Positions 10,401-21,700 are shown, numbered from the stretch's first letter. The stretch: DNA of 64,000 nt from Saprospiraceae bacterium (GCA_016717105.1 JADKGF010000013.1:1-64000), one strand, 5' to 3'. The notes: a model not told the origin generated them from the letters alone. Translations and numbers: made by a program.

Positions 10401-12571
10401 CGATCCCACCGACTTCTACTATCACAGTCATGGATGATTGTGCCTTAATGCATACTGTAACAATCGTTGACGAAGTTACAAATTTGGTTTGTGCAAATAA
10501 ATACACATTATTAAGACATTTTATTGCTACAAATGAATGTGGTAGAATGGATACATTAACACAAACTATCACGGTAAATGATAATATTAAGCCGCTTTGG
10601 ATGACGCTTCCGCAAGATCTTTTTGTGGAATGTTCCGATCCAAATCGGACCACAATAATAAATAACTGGCTAGCTGCTTTTGGAAATGCCATGTCCTTTG
10701 ACAATTGTAATGGACCAGTAACAATAACTATGACAGCTGGTTTGCCGGTAACCACTTGCGGTGGAAGTACGACAACAGTCTACAATGTCACAGCTGATGA
10801 CGGTTGTGGAAATAGTATTACTGCTTATGCAGATTTGGTCATATTTGACGATACACCTCCAACTTTGGTGCCACCTGTCGATATTACGATAGCATGTACA
10901 GATAATTTATCTACATCACTTAGTAGTTGGTTTGCTACCACATCAGCTACAGACGGATGCGGCGGTACAGTATCATTAACTCAAACATTAATATCCGATG
11001 TTGAATCTTGTAGTGGGAATATAACACTTCGAACTTTAACTTATTTATTTACTGCAACAGATGCTTGCGGCAATGTTAGTACTGCAACTCGAACCTTAAC
11101 GGTGAGAGACAATGTGTCACCAGTAATAACTGCGCCAACCAATCTTTCATTAACTTGTGGTCAGCCTATGGCCACTGCAATTTTAGCTTGGCTTGATGAT
11201 TATACAGTAACAGAAGCCTGCCAAGATTACACAGTTACCAATAATTATTCCGGCACTTTACCGAATACTTGTGGTGGCAGTATGACAGTCACCTGGACAG
11301 TAACTGATGGTTGTGGTGCGACAGGTACAACTTCCGCCATGGTTATTGTCTCACCTGACACTACACCACCTGTTTTTAGCAATTGTCCTAGCGCGATGAC
11401 CGTAAATGTAGATGTTGACATTTGTGGAGCTAATGTTATTTATAGTACACCAATAGCAACGGATTGTAATAGTCCAGTGAGTGTAAGTTTAGTCTCAGGA
11501 CCAGCTTCAGGCACGACATTCCCATTGGGTGCAAGTACGATTACATTTAGAGCGACGGACGCCTGTGGCAATACTGCTGATTGTAGTTTTGTCATTACAG
11601 TGGTAGATTCTGATATACCTTCGGTACAATGCCCTTCAAACGCAGTAAATGCCTGTGCTGGTACAACTTGCACCTGGACTTCAGATGCATCTATTGCACC
11701 AATATATAATGATAATTGTGCAGGTTCAACCATATCTTATGTCATTTCAGGCGCCACTACAGTCGGAACGACAACGGGCAGTGCTGTAGGAACCGTATTT
11801 AATTTAGGTATTTCTACGGTGACCTATACAGTAACAAATAATGGCCTTTCAGCATCATGTAGTTTCCAAGTTGTTGTATCAGATTGTACGCCTCCAACAA
11901 TTACATGTCCCGCAGATTTAGTTTTAGAATGTGCTGATCCGGATATTGCATTAGATATTGCAGCATGGAATGCGACAGCCGCAGACAATTGTGATACGGA
12001 TGTTTCTATTGTGAAAACACTCATTAATACGGTAGGTCAATGTGGAAATTCAGAAATTAGATTATATAGATTTGTAGCAACAGACAATGTTGGAAATACC
12101 AGCGTTTGCTACGCAAATGTTATAATTGAAGATACAACAATTCCTGCAATAACTACGGCAGCTATTTCTACTAATGTAGAGTGTGATGGTAATGGCAATT
12201 ATAGCCAGTTGATTTCATGGTTGAATAATCATGCAGGTGCTGTAGCAACAGATGCTTGTGGTAGTCTCTCATGGTCTAACAATTTTAGTGGAATTTCTGA
12301 TCAATGTGGTAATACAGGAAGCGTCATGGTTGTATTCACTGTAACTGATGAGTGCGGAAATACAAATTCAACAACAGCAACCTATACTATACAAGATACA
12401 CAAGACCCAACAATTGCAGTTCCTGATGACATTACATTACAATGCGGCGACCCAGCTAATGATGCAATTATTGCAAACTGGTTGAACGCAGCTACAGGAA
12501 CAGATATGTGTGGAAGTGTAACGATAAGTAATGATTATCCAGGAACTGAAGGTGCGGCTAACTGCAGGTGA
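7439..12571 (+). CDS. Adhesin segment 3: DUF11-like domains and first HYR repeats
   Basis: This is an uninterrupted 1,710-codon frame, the second long piece of the giant surface protein. The first 880 residues or so are secreted beta domains with an extracellular character (VDAYMMTNPMCSCNPH; SVSWDITLTNTTPFPANNV-like DUF11 modules). From about 10,100 on, HYR-like repeats of 80-115 residues follow, each with PPVI-x-P-x-DITV-x-C at the start and TDACGN near the end. Bases 10589-12566 form copy A of an eight-repeat block. The first ATG at 7439 is unlikely to be a real start, since the sequence is continuous in sense with the preceding piece. The frame is lost at about 12566, where dropping one base rejoins segment 4. 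Confidence 0.7.
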   Translation: MTLTNKITFTFTNVNPMQDKMKILFNNLMAVCAKGGGGAIMVDAYMMTNPMCSCNPHTLCVNRSIQLHCPIPCPRGGMYNRDFSMTRTNIGLLDNDNNGIPDSPQGTQSPFVRDNYAIHCDTFESEFTGIVVIGPDSPPEGFIYGYAIDSSQTAAKLIPLSGKVIITRPGGTTFTCTNIPVGSTGLYHYANFSISNLASCGYGPTFVGGDTVRTYITYAVSDANRYSGVFQYPVKTRYYLSNVDYRDTPFSSTTNLQMYYCDNYSGEFGLVGLYDASNGQRNLTHQSCDTLETIMDYFLGVGPSQYYSGGNFFTNEYRPISYYDTLRITVPAGYTYHRATVAYNYNGVQKLVSITPIDVNANPLVFVITNLFEINGGTLPIADEGHYIQFRTYMVASCLATSSNTININMRQRSIPIGKYDHLVTAANKLYSSTNVISYNKPNISISSAEPIVQAATDTVSWDITLTNTTPFPANNVWFGEVAGGSIEFIQAQQINCTTGALIGSVLTDNGMGVYETGTLNGNSQRCYRVTGRITSCMTNDLTISSGWNCGAYPETTPEAICDSELLLRATLLESGLNIQIVNQPLTAVELCDTITYEIIISNPNVGRTEDVIVGFTIPGGVDGVEIIPNSSFLRFPASTGTYPASPNLLDPIVNGINYEWVIPNSIIGGSGLDGTLDAPENQFRLRFKARTVPCDIRSGIRFFFNARGMSPCGVPVEATQQATQRINLVGSLGAAGAFVVNTEVGMPRYCIQDSTTIDVNLLYIGSVATDGNELVSLTIPAHYQIVSGSYVATGAPAPTSGPTPAGMVVDGNVYQLSLPAGITIGDEINFSLQISKVDTAVCILDPVILTETSRVFQATCSSDLGIMCDIVEVSGDDRDTMTILPAVLSFNGPLDTTIVCSLLSIYLSSDGGYTINDACGNVTITSKIITSPPCLIDGDYSVRWISIDDCGNRDTIVITLTVIDTVPPVISGVPNDITVTCASDVPPIPPTSTITVMDDCALMHTVTIVDEVTNLVCANKYTLLRHFIATNECGRMDTLTQTITVNDNIKPLWMTLPQDLFVECSDPNRTTIINNWLAAFGNAMSFDNCNGPVTITMTAGLPVTTCGGSTTTVYNVTADDGCGNSITAYADLVIFDDTPPTLVPPVDITIACTDNLSTSLSSWFATTSATDGCGGTVSLTQTLISDVESCSGNITLRTLTYLFTATDACGNVSTATRTLTVRDNVSPVITAPTNLSLTCGQPMATAILAWLDDYTVTEACQDYTVTNNYSGTLPNTCGGSMTVTWTVTDGCGATGTTSAMVIVSPDTTPPVFSNCPSAMTVNVDVDICGANVIYSTPIATDCNSPVSVSLVSGPASGTTFPLGASTITFRATDACGNTADCSFVITVVDSDIPSVQCPSNAVNACAGTTCTWTSDASIAPIYNDNCAGSTISYVISGATTVGTTTGSAVGTVFNLGISTVTYTVTNNGLSASCSFQVVVSDCTPPTITCPADLVLECADPDIALDIAAWNATAADNCDTDVSIVKTLINTVGQCGNSEIRLYRFVATDNVGNTSVCYANVIIEDTTIPAITTAAISTNVECDGNGNYSQLISWLNNHAGAVATDACGSLSWSNNFSGISDQCGNTGSVMVVFTVTDECGNTNSTTATYTIQDTQDPTIAVPDDITLQCGDPANDAIIANWLNAATGTDMCGSVTISNDYPGTEGAANCR

Positions 12572-12659
12572 AGGTAGCCTTACCGTGACTTGGACCGCTA
12601 CTGATGCTTGTGGAGCGGATATTACGGCTACATCTACTATTTCTTTTAGTGATACACGA
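10589..12659 (+). repeat. Eight-HYR-repeat superblock, copy A
   Basis: This block holds eight consecutive HYR-like repeats, beginning at KPLWMTLPQDLFVECSDPN. The order of signatures is ECSDPN, IACTDN, LTCGQ with DDYTVTEACQD, VNVDVDICGANVIYSTP, NACAG, ECADPD with AADNCD, NVECDGNGN, and QCGDPAN. Copy B repeats the same eight in the same order and at the same spacing. Confidence 0.8.
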
Positions 12660-15600
12660 AAACCAGCTTTGATGAATCCGCCGTCAGATTTAGTGCTCGA
12701 ATGCACAAATCCTGATTTAGCCACTTTGATCAGTGCTTGGGTTTTAGTTAACGGAAATGGAATGGCAGTAGATGCTTGTGATGCTTCGCTAACCATTACC
12801 TTTAATGCAGGAACAAGTGTGCCATTATGTGGTGGAACGAGCACAACGCCTTATACTTATACAGCCACAGATGATTGTGGAAATAGCATTTCTGCGTACG
12901 CAAACTTGATTATCCATGACAATACTGGTCCAGTTTTAAGTTTGCCAACAGCCACAGCTACCATTGCTTGTGACGGTGATGTAAGTACCACGTTAAATAC
13001 CTGGCTAACTTCGGCAACATCCACAGATGATTGTGGTGGTACGACCACTATTACTTATGCTTTGATAGGTACAGAAGAAATATGCGACGGTACGGAAACT
13101 AATGTTCTTCATATTTATCAATTCTCAGCATTTGATCAATGTGGAAATGTAACTACCGCAATTGATACTTTTGAAGTTTTAGATGATGTGAGCCCAATAA
13201 TTGTAGCACCGGTCAATTTGACCGTTTCATGTGGTCAAGATATCGGAGCAGCTATTCTTGCTTGGATCGATGATTATACTGTAACCGAAGCTTGTCAGGA
13301 TTTTGAAGTTACAAATGACTTCACTGGAAGTGTAGGCTCACTTTGTGGTGGCATGACTACAGTGACTTGGACAGTAACGGATGCATGTGGCGCAACTGGT
13401 TCATCTTCAGCTATGATTATAGTAACTGATGATATTACACCACCTGTTTTTGCAAATTGTCCAGGTAATTTATTTGTTAATGTGGATGTTGACGTATGTG
13501 GTGCGAATGTAATTTATTCCACGCCAGTGGCTAATGATTGTAATGGTCCGGTAAATGTAGTATTAAGTGCTGGTATTGCATCAGGTTCACTATTCCCATT
13601 AGGTGCGACAACCATTGAATTTACGGCGACTGATGCTTGTGGCAATGAGAGTACATGTTCATTTATAATTACAGTAGAGGATAGTGATATTCCTCAAGTA
13701 TTTTGCCCTTCCAATGATGTTGTAGTGTGCACAGACTTGGATGCTTGTACTTGGACGGCGACAAATGCAGTCAATCCATTAGGCATAGAAAATTGCCCTA
13801 ATGCCCAAATTGAATTTAGTACAACTGGGGCTACTACATTGACCGGTACAACCACTGCAGCTGGACAAATCTTTAATCTTGGAACTACGATAGTTACCTA
13901 TACTATTACTGATGGTTCAAGCAATGTTAGTAGTTGCAGTTTCAATGTAGTTGTAGAAGATTGTCAAGCTCCAACAATCGATTGTAGTGATGAATTGGAT
14001 ATAGCTTGTGGAGATGAAGATTTGGGTGCTTGGTTTGATGCTATTGCTGCTACAGCGGCCGATAACTGCTCAACTAGTGCTAATTTGGCAGTGGATACAT
14101 TACTCTTGACTGATTTCTTCAGTTGTGGCAATACCTTCCATCGAGTATATTTATATACTGTAACTGACCAAGCTGGCAATACGGCAACGTGTACAGCAAC
14201 ATATAGCACGATAGATACTGTTCCACCTGTTATAGATAATGCTGCCGTCGTTAATTTGACTGTAGAATGTAATGATATTAGTAATGGATTAGCGCTTATA
14301 GGTTGGTTAAACAATCATGCTGGATTGACAGCAACAGATGTTTGTGCTGAGCCGGTCACTTGGACACATAATTTTAATGGAAGTTTGAGTGATTTATGTG
14401 GTAATACAGGAGCGGTAACGGTTGTATTTACAGCAACAGACGCATGTGGAAATACGTCAACCGAAAGTGCAATTTACACCATCCAAGATACAACAGACCC
14501 AGTTATCTCTTGTCCACCTAATATTACCATTGAGTGCAATAGCCCTAATCAACAAGCCATTATAAATACGTGGTTAAGTACTGCATCTGCAACCGATGAA
14601 TGCGATGAAAGTGTAAATGTTACAAATAATTTTTCAAGTGCACCATTTGTATCATCTTGCGGAAGTACGGGTGTTTACACCGTTACATTTACTGCTACCG
14701 ATGATTGTAATAACGTGATCACTTGTGAAAGGACAATAACATTAAGTGATAGCAGACCACCTGTTTTGACAATTATGGCAATTGATACCATAGTAGAATG
14801 TGGACCTAATAACAGCCTCCAATTAACAGCATGGTTGAATAATCATGCAGGTGCAACAGCCACAGACGGATGTAGTGCACTTGGTCAATTAGTGTGGCAG
14901 ACACCAGAATTGATACAAACCATAGATGGCTGTGGCAATACTGTGGTCTATCTATACAGATTCAGAGTGGCAGATGCTTGTGGCAATTTATCAGCATGGA
15001 CCATAGCATCATTTACCATAAAAGATGAGACAAGTCCTGCGATTTCTACTATAGCAACTGACGAAACAGTCGAATGTGACGGTGGTGGAAATCTTGAAGA
15101 AAGAAATTTATGGTTAAATAATCACGGTGGCGCGATTGCTTCAGATATATGCGGCCCTGATGCCATATGGACTTATACATTGATAAATGTAATAGATCAG
15201 TGTGGATTCACAGGTACATATACGTATAGATTTACAGTTACAGATGCTTGTGGTAATACATCCACCACGGATGCAAGCTTTATAATAGAAGATACTACAG
15301 CACCTAATATATCTACACCTGCAGTTAATATCACTGCACAATGTAATGGCGCTAATAATTCAGCAGAGATTTTGAACTGGCTAAATAATAATGGTTTTGC
15401 TGATGCTCCAGAATCTTGTGGAAATATAATCTGGACAAATGATTATGGTACCATCAATTCAGATTGTGGAACAACTGGTGGTGTAACAGTTACCTTTACC
15501 GCTACAGATCAATGTGGAAATGCTACTACTACATCTGCCGTCTTCACTATTATTGATGACATCGCACCTGCATGGGAAATTTATCCACAAAATCTTACCA

Positions 15601-18600
15601 TCGAATGTAATGGTATGCTTGATCCATTTGACCAAATTAATGCGTGGTTAAATACAGTCGGAGGCGCTGAAGCTGAAGATAGCTGCTCCTTGGTGGTGTA
15701 CACAAATGATTTTGTTGCATTAACAGGTGGTTGTAGTGAATTTACTGGAAGCGCTTTAGTGACCTTTACGGCAACGGACGCATGTGGCAACTCAGTTACG
15801 GCTACTGCAACGCTAACTGTAGTGGATGTCAGTGGTCCAGAATTCGTAATTATGGCGAGAGATACAACCGTAGAATGCGATGGAACAGGAAATACAGTTG
15901 ACTTAGCAACTTGGTTGGCAAATCACGGTGGTGCAGTGGCTGCAGATGAATGTAGTGAGCCATTATTTTGGGACTATACACTAATAGGTACCACTCAAGG
16001 TTGTGGAAATACAAGTTCTTCTCGATATTCATTTACAGCAACAGATGCTTGTGGTAATACGAGTGTTACAACAGAGGCATTGTTCATTATCGAAGACACT
16101 ACTGCGCCGGTATTCTTAACACCACCTTCTGATAGCATAGTACAGTGCGACGGATCTGGCAATCTTTCACAATTGAGTGGTTGGTTGGGTGCAAATGCAA
16201 ATATCACTACAGAAGATGTATGTGCTGGTAATGTATCTATAACTTACGACCTAGTCAGAGAAACTGATCTTTGTGGACTTACAGGTTCTGGACTTTATAG
16301 ATTTACTATATCAGATGCCTGTAATAATTCCACTTTCGCGGAAGCTAGCTTTATTATTGTAGATACGATTCCACCTGCAATTACTGGTGGCTCAGATATG
16401 AATATGGAAGAATGTATCGCTCCACCGGCTGGTAATTATCCAGAATTTGATTTCTGGTTGACAAATCATGCTGGAGCAACTGCTGCTGATATATGTGGCG
16501 GATATACTTGGTCCAATAATTATCAACCATCAAATTGGGTACAACAATGTGGAAATACCCGATATGTCGATGTTACTTTTTATGCAACAGATATATGTGG
16601 TAATGTGGACTCAATAACCCACAAATTTAGTATTGGTGACATTACGCCACCTGTATTTACAAATTGCCCACGTCCACCAGTTATCGTGGATGCTCCAGAA
16701 GGATGGTGTAGTTCTTATGTTAACTTTTCACCAATGGCAGCTACTGACAATTGTAGTGCAGTAACCATAAATCAAATAGACACAACAGGTCTGGAGTCAG
16801 GTAGTTTATTCCCAGTTGGGTTGACTATTTTGATTTATGAAGCGGTAGATCAATGTGGAAATAAAGATACATGCCAGATTAAAATTGTTGTAAATGATTT
16901 CCATACACCACCGTCTATCACGTGCCCTGAAGATGTAATAGCTGTGAATGACTTGGGTATGTGCGGCGCAATCGTCAACAATATAGCACCTGTGTCTGTG
17001 GTTGACAATTGTCCAGATAATACAGCCGTAACATATGCTGTCAAAGATTCGCTCAATAATATACTACTTACCGGAGTTGAAGATGCAAGTGGTGAGAAAT
17101 TTATTGTTGGTAGGAATGATGTAACTTATACCGTGACTGACCAACCAATCTTACTTATCACAGAAGTCTTACAAAATGGTGTAATATTAGGTGTCGAAAT
17201 AGGCAATTTTGGGCCTGCATCATATAATATTTCTTGTTTGACCATTAGAAGGACAACGTCTGGAATCAATGAGGACTTTATCGTTCCTAATGGCACCATA
17301 GTAGGTGTTGGAGCTGTGTACACGCATAATTTTAGCTTGATACCTGCTGGTCAAACTGCTACTTATAGTATCTTGTTTTTGGATAGAGTAATTGATGCGA
17401 TTACCGTAAATTCCGGACTTTTGGTAGGAACAGATTTCTACCGATGTTCTGTCGTCGATACGGATACCCAATCTGATTTCAAAGTGGCAGATCTTTGTCA
17501 CACAGGTAGTTTTGGCGTTTGGAATCCGCAATTGCCGATATTTACTGATAACGGTACGACAACATCGCTCCAAAGTGAAGATCCTTCTGAAGCAAGTTGT
17601 ACATTCACCATTAGAATTAAAGATATAGAAGCGCCTAGTTGCGCAATGCATGATACACTTGACTTTACTCAAACCAATATTATATTAAATACTACTTCTT
17701 GTATTACTTCTACAGTAGTAGTAGGTTCGGGTATCGTCGGTGATGTGAATATTGAAGATTTATTGATAACTATAGGCAATGTAGGGGCAATTCAGGCTTA
17801 TTTGACAAGTCCATCCGGTACGCAAATCAAGTTATTTGGAAATGTGTGTGAAGGAACAGCAAATGTTAATGTCTCTTTAGATGATCTTGCGACAAACAGT
17901 ATCGTTTCTGCACCTTGTGGACCATTGGGTAATGCTGGAACTTATAAACCATTGCAGCCATTTAAAACATTCTTTGGTGAGCCATCAGGTGGAACGTGGA
18001 CGTTAAGCGTCTATTTGGATAGCAATACATCTGGTACAATTAATAACTGGACATTACAGATTCTAAACACCATACCATATGCTCAACAAGATACCGTTAT
18101 AGCTAATGCGCCGGGTGAGTGTAATGCAGACTTTATGTGGGTACATCCTGTATTCAATGACAATTGTTGCGTAGGTAGTATGACGGTGACTTATGAATTT
18201 TTCAATGCAATCACAGGCGAACAAACCGTTGTAAGGCAAGAAATCCTTTCTGAAAATGGCATTATGAACCTTGATGGTACAAAACTTACCAGAAACTTTA
18301 ATGTAGGCGTCACTACCATACGATATACATTGATAGATCAATATGGAAATGAAGCAGAATGTAGCTTTACCGTGACGGTGGAAGATAGGGAAGATCCGGT
18401 TTTCCCATTTGGTTGCAAGGATAGATCAATTCAATTGGCACCAGGTGAGTGTTTTGCTTCTTTCGGAGAGACTCCAGTGAATACAGATAACTGTGGTGTG
18501 GCGAGCGTAGGTTATTGTGATGCGGATGGCAATCCATTTGATATTACTCAAGTACCAATTGGTAGCCATGAAATCACTGTGAAGGTTACCGACATTTATG

Positions 18601-18665
18601 GAAACGTGGAACTTGTACCTTTACATACGATGTATTCGAATACAATACCACCAATAATACATTAG
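12531..18665 (+). CDS. Adhesin segment 4: HYR repeats, lamin-tail-like and P-domain-like modules
   Basis: This is an uninterrupted 2,044-codon frame. It contains copy B of the eight-repeat block (12660-14753), then about nine further HYR-like repeats, most with the VECDG-N-WLNNHGGA pattern (14754-16640), and two more divergent ones. Around 17150-17450 a lamin-tail-like domain appears (LLITEVLQNGVILGVEIGNF). Around 17640-18070 there is a P-domain-like beta module (IEDLLITIGNVGAIQAYLTS and GEPSGGTWTLSVYLDS), a type often found beside secreted proteases. The paired Cys in each repeat imply folding outside the cytoplasm. The frame ends by a shift near 18609, where GAAAC appears to have lost an A. 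Confidence 0.7.
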   Translation: MIIQELKVRLTAGEGSLTVTWTATDACGADITATSTISFSDTRKPALMNPPSDLVLECTNPDLATLISAWVLVNGNGMAVDACDASLTITFNAGTSVPLCGGTSTTPYTYTATDDCGNSISAYANLIIHDNTGPVLSLPTATATIACDGDVSTTLNTWLTSATSTDDCGGTTTITYALIGTEEICDGTETNVLHIYQFSAFDQCGNVTTAIDTFEVLDDVSPIIVAPVNLTVSCGQDIGAAILAWIDDYTVTEACQDFEVTNDFTGSVGSLCGGMTTVTWTVTDACGATGSSSAMIIVTDDITPPVFANCPGNLFVNVDVDVCGANVIYSTPVANDCNGPVNVVLSAGIASGSLFPLGATTIEFTATDACGNESTCSFIITVEDSDIPQVFCPSNDVVVCTDLDACTWTATNAVNPLGIENCPNAQIEFSTTGATTLTGTTTAAGQIFNLGTTIVTYTITDGSSNVSSCSFNVVVEDCQAPTIDCSDELDIACGDEDLGAWFDAIAATAADNCSTSANLAVDTLLLTDFFSCGNTFHRVYLYTVTDQAGNTATCTATYSTIDTVPPVIDNAAVVNLTVECNDISNGLALIGWLNNHAGLTATDVCAEPVTWTHNFNGSLSDLCGNTGAVTVVFTATDACGNTSTESAIYTIQDTTDPVISCPPNITIECNSPNQQAIINTWLSTASATDECDESVNVTNNFSSAPFVSSCGSTGVYTVTFTATDDCNNVITCERTITLSDSRPPVLTIMAIDTIVECGPNNSLQLTAWLNNHAGATATDGCSALGQLVWQTPELIQTIDGCGNTVVYLYRFRVADACGNLSAWTIASFTIKDETSPAISTIATDETVECDGGGNLEERNLWLNNHGGAIASDICGPDAIWTYTLINVIDQCGFTGTYTYRFTVTDACGNTSTTDASFIIEDTTAPNISTPAVNITAQCNGANNSAEILNWLNNNGFADAPESCGNIIWTNDYGTINSDCGTTGGVTVTFTATDQCGNATTTSAVFTIIDDIAPAWEIYPQNLTIECNGMLDPFDQINAWLNTVGGAEAEDSCSLVVYTNDFVALTGGCSEFTGSALVTFTATDACGNSVTATATLTVVDVSGPEFVIMARDTTVECDGTGNTVDLATWLANHGGAVAADECSEPLFWDYTLIGTTQGCGNTSSSRYSFTATDACGNTSVTTEALFIIEDTTAPVFLTPPSDSIVQCDGSGNLSQLSGWLGANANITTEDVCAGNVSITYDLVRETDLCGLTGSGLYRFTISDACNNSTFAEASFIIVDTIPPAITGGSDMNMEECIAPPAGNYPEFDFWLTNHAGATAADICGGYTWSNNYQPSNWVQQCGNTRYVDVTFYATDICGNVDSITHKFSIGDITPPVFTNCPRPPVIVDAPEGWCSSYVNFSPMAATDNCSAVTINQIDTTGLESGSLFPVGLTILIYEAVDQCGNKDTCQIKIVVNDFHTPPSITCPEDVIAVNDLGMCGAIVNNIAPVSVVDNCPDNTAVTYAVKDSLNNILLTGVEDASGEKFIVGRNDVTYTVTDQPILLITEVLQNGVILGVEIGNFGPASYNISCLTIRRTTSGINEDFIVPNGTIVGVGAVYTHNFSLIPAGQTATYSILFLDRVIDAITVNSGLLVGTDFYRCSVVDTDTQSDFKVADLCHTGSFGVWNPQLPIFTDNGTTTSLQSEDPSEASCTFTIRIKDIEAPSCAMHDTLDFTQTNIILNTTSCITSTVVVGSGIVGDVNIEDLLITIGNVGAIQAYLTSPSGTQIKLFGNVCEGTANVNVSLDDLATNSIVSAPCGPLGNAGTYKPLQPFKTFFGEPSGGTWTLSVYLDSNTSGTINNWTLQILNTIPYAQQDTVIANAPGECNADFMWVHPVFNDNCCVGSMTVTYEFFNAITGEQTVVRQEILSENGIMNLDGTKLTRNFNVGVTTIRYTLIDQYGNEAECSFTVTVEDREDPVFPFGCKDRSIQLAPGECFASFGETPVNTDNCGVASVGYCDADGNPFDITQVPIGSHEITVKVTDIYGNVELVPLHTMYSNTIPPIIH
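12660..14753 (+). repeat. Eight-HYR-repeat superblock, copy B
   Basis: This is the direct tandem copy of the preceding 2.07-kb block, starting KPALMNPPSDLVLECTNPD and spanning 698 codons against about 690 in copy A. Signatures recur in the same order (ECTNPD, IACDGD, VSCGQ with DDYTVTEACQD, VNVDVDVCGANVIYSTP, VCTDLD, IACGDED with AADNCS, TVECND, IECNSPN). Neighbouring repeats within a block are far less alike than matching repeats between blocks. Confidence 0.8.
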
Positions 18666-18712
18666 CTTGTAATAATAGTGTCAATATTTCTCTAGGCAGT
18701 GATTGTACTGCA

Positions 18713-21700
18713 GTGATTGATCCTGACATGATCCTAGAAGGCGGACCATACAGATGTTATGAAAATTATTGTATTACCATCACAGACTTAAGTGGAAACC
18801 CACATCCTAATTTATTTACAACGGCAGATGAAGGCAAAACATTTATAGTTTCGATTTCTGACTGTCTAAATAGCAATAATAGTTGTTGGGGATATGTCAA
18901 GATTGAAAACAAATTGGTACCGATAATTACTTGCCCAGCAAATGTGACATTGGCATGTAATGAAGATCCATTGGCAATAGGTGAAGACAGTATTTTGGTA
19001 ACTGGCGTAGTCGTAATAGAGTCCTGTGCACCTGGTGCAAAAATATCATATGCTGATTATTTGGATAACAATGGCACATGTAGTAGCCCAAGAGCAACAT
19101 TAACTAGAAGATGGTCAGTATTGGCAGCAAATGGTCATTTGGCTACTTGCGATCAAATTATCACTTTTGAAGGATTTGACATAAATGATGTGGTATTTCC
19201 TGACCACTTTAATGATGAAAATGCCTTGTCATGCAGTGATGTAGCACACAATCCAAATCTTACAAAACCAGAAAATACGGGATATCCTACGATCAATGAC
19301 AGGCCAATCTTTGGTAAGCATTATTGTGATATAAATGTTGGTTATAATGACCAGTTCCTTCAGGATGCCAATTGCCCATCAGCATATGAGATTCTAAGAT
19401 TTTGGTTTATTCGCAATGAGTGTCAACCGGTATTATTGGGCGTGAACCCGATCATTTATCTTCAGTCTATAAAAGTTGATGATAACGATGCGCCGCTATT
19501 GAATGAATTGCCTGATGTTACTATCGGAACAGATCCATGGAAATGTAGTGGAAAATTGGTGTTACCTGATCCTGTTTTGACCGATAAATGCAGTATGTAT
19601 TCGGTTAAGTGGATTGTAAATTATGGAAACGTTCAGGATTCTATCATTTCAGATCTCCAAAAAGGCGTAACTGTGGTAACGGCCAAAGTTTCTGACATGT
19701 GTGGAAATATCGCTAGGAAATCATTCAATGTAACGGTTATAGATGCAACTCCTCCGATTGCCATAGCTAAGCAAAATCTTGTTTTGAGTTTGACTGGTAG
19801 TACTGATATCGATGGAGCAGCCAAATTATATGCTCATCAACTCGACAATGGTTCTTATGATAATTGTTCAGAAGTTAGATTTGAAGTAAGGATAGCAGAT
19901 GGTGGTTCGTGCGGGAATGTAGGTGCTAACGGTACACACAATAACAATAGTACATACAATGATAATAATGGCTATCCTAGTGAGGTACCAGGCGCTGTTT
20001 GGTTCCATCCACAAGATAATGCACAGGATACTGATGGTGGTGAATTTGTGAAGTTCTGTTGTGAAGATATTCCTGCGGGATCAGAGTTTGGCTTACATGA
20101 TGTAGAATTGAGAGTATGGGATGATGGTAATATGAATGGCATCTATGGTGACAATGATATCATCAACGGCATGAAGGACAATTATAATACAACTTGGGTA
20201 ACAGTTAGGGTAGAGAATAAACTAGCCCCAGTTTTAGTTTGTCCACCTGATGTGACTGTTACCTGTGATATGGAATTGAACCTTAGCTTAGACGCAGAAA
20301 CAAATGTAAATGATGTAGATCTGACGATGACAGGATATCCACAAGCCTATGATCTGTGTACAAATCTGGAAACCACTTATAAAGATCAGTGGGTTGGTAG
20401 TCATGATCCAGTATGCAAAGCAGGCACAATCAGAAGAACATTCAAAGTGACAAAAGGCCCTGTTGTTGTAAACTGTTCACAATTTATCACAGTGAGTACT
20501 ATCACAGTTCCATTTACAGTGACATTCCCTAATCAAGGACAAACGACTGAATGGGATAAATGTAGCTTTAATTTGTCTGATGCACAAGACGCAAGCAATC
20601 CAAGTATCAAACGACCTATTGTGAACCATGGACAGTGTGATATTGTAGGCGAAAATATCAAGATAGACACATTCTTGTTTGAAGATGGTGCCTGTAAGAA
20701 GTGGAAAGTCACATATTCATACAAAAACTGGTGTACAGGAGAAGAGATCAACACGATCGCTGGATTACCGATAGTTCATTGGTACGAATTCAAAGATGAA
20801 ATAGCACCTGTATTGAGTTGTACAAATCAGATGTTTGCAGCAAATCCTAATCCACAAAATCCTAATGGCGGATGTGAAGCACAAGTAGTACTCGAAGCAT
20901 CAGCAAAAGATAGTTTGATCTGTGCTGAAGAAAGTTGGATTAAATGGCAAATGTTTTTTGATGGTTGGAATGATGGTACCGTGGATAGATTAGGATCAAG
21001 TTTTGTAAACAAATCATGGAATGGCATCTGGGTACCACAGGCTAAGTTTATCTCTGGTGTCCCAAATCCAACATGGACAGCATTACAGAATCAACATCCA
21101 AACTTACCGCTTGCAGACTTAGTGTACGTTACATATATCAAACCAACCGCAGCGAGTGGTGGTACAGCGAAATTACCAGTAGGAACTGGTGCTACAGCGT
21201 TTATCCTCAATGCAGAAAATATCAGTCACAAAGTTACTTGGAAGATCACCGATGGCTGTGGCAATGTAGATCAATGTGAAAGTACAGTAATGGTTGTGGA
21301 CAAAAAGGCACCAACACCATACTGTTTAAGTGTAAGTACAGCCATTATGCAGACCAATCCACAGATGGTCGAGTTGTGGGCAAAAGACTTCGACAAAGGT
21401 GCGTTTGACAATTGTAGCCCACAGAATAAATTGTACTTTACATTCGATGGTGCGGCACCAATCTATGCAAGGGTAAATGAAGAGCACTTCTACAAAGTAG
21501 TAGGTGGTATAAGTGTAAATGCAACAGCAGCAGAATATGCCCAAGGCAAAGCTTACAAGTGGTTACCATCTGCTAGAAGTGCAGGATTTGTATGGACAGC
21601 CGCTGCCGATTACAATGTTCAAGTTAACGTTTGGGATGAAGCATGGAATACAGATTATTGCAATGTCACCCTAAGTGTAAGAGTTGGTACAGGATCGACT

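Noticed and set aside
10100..18000. Diversity-generating retroelement target in the repeat protein
   Set aside because: There is no reverse transcriptase, no template repeat and no adenine-biased variation pattern in the window.
7372..21544. Many minus-strand frames of 60-165 codons inside the adhesin gene
   Set aside because: They are antisense shadows of HYR repeats: low-complexity composition, repeated at each unit, and no independent signals.
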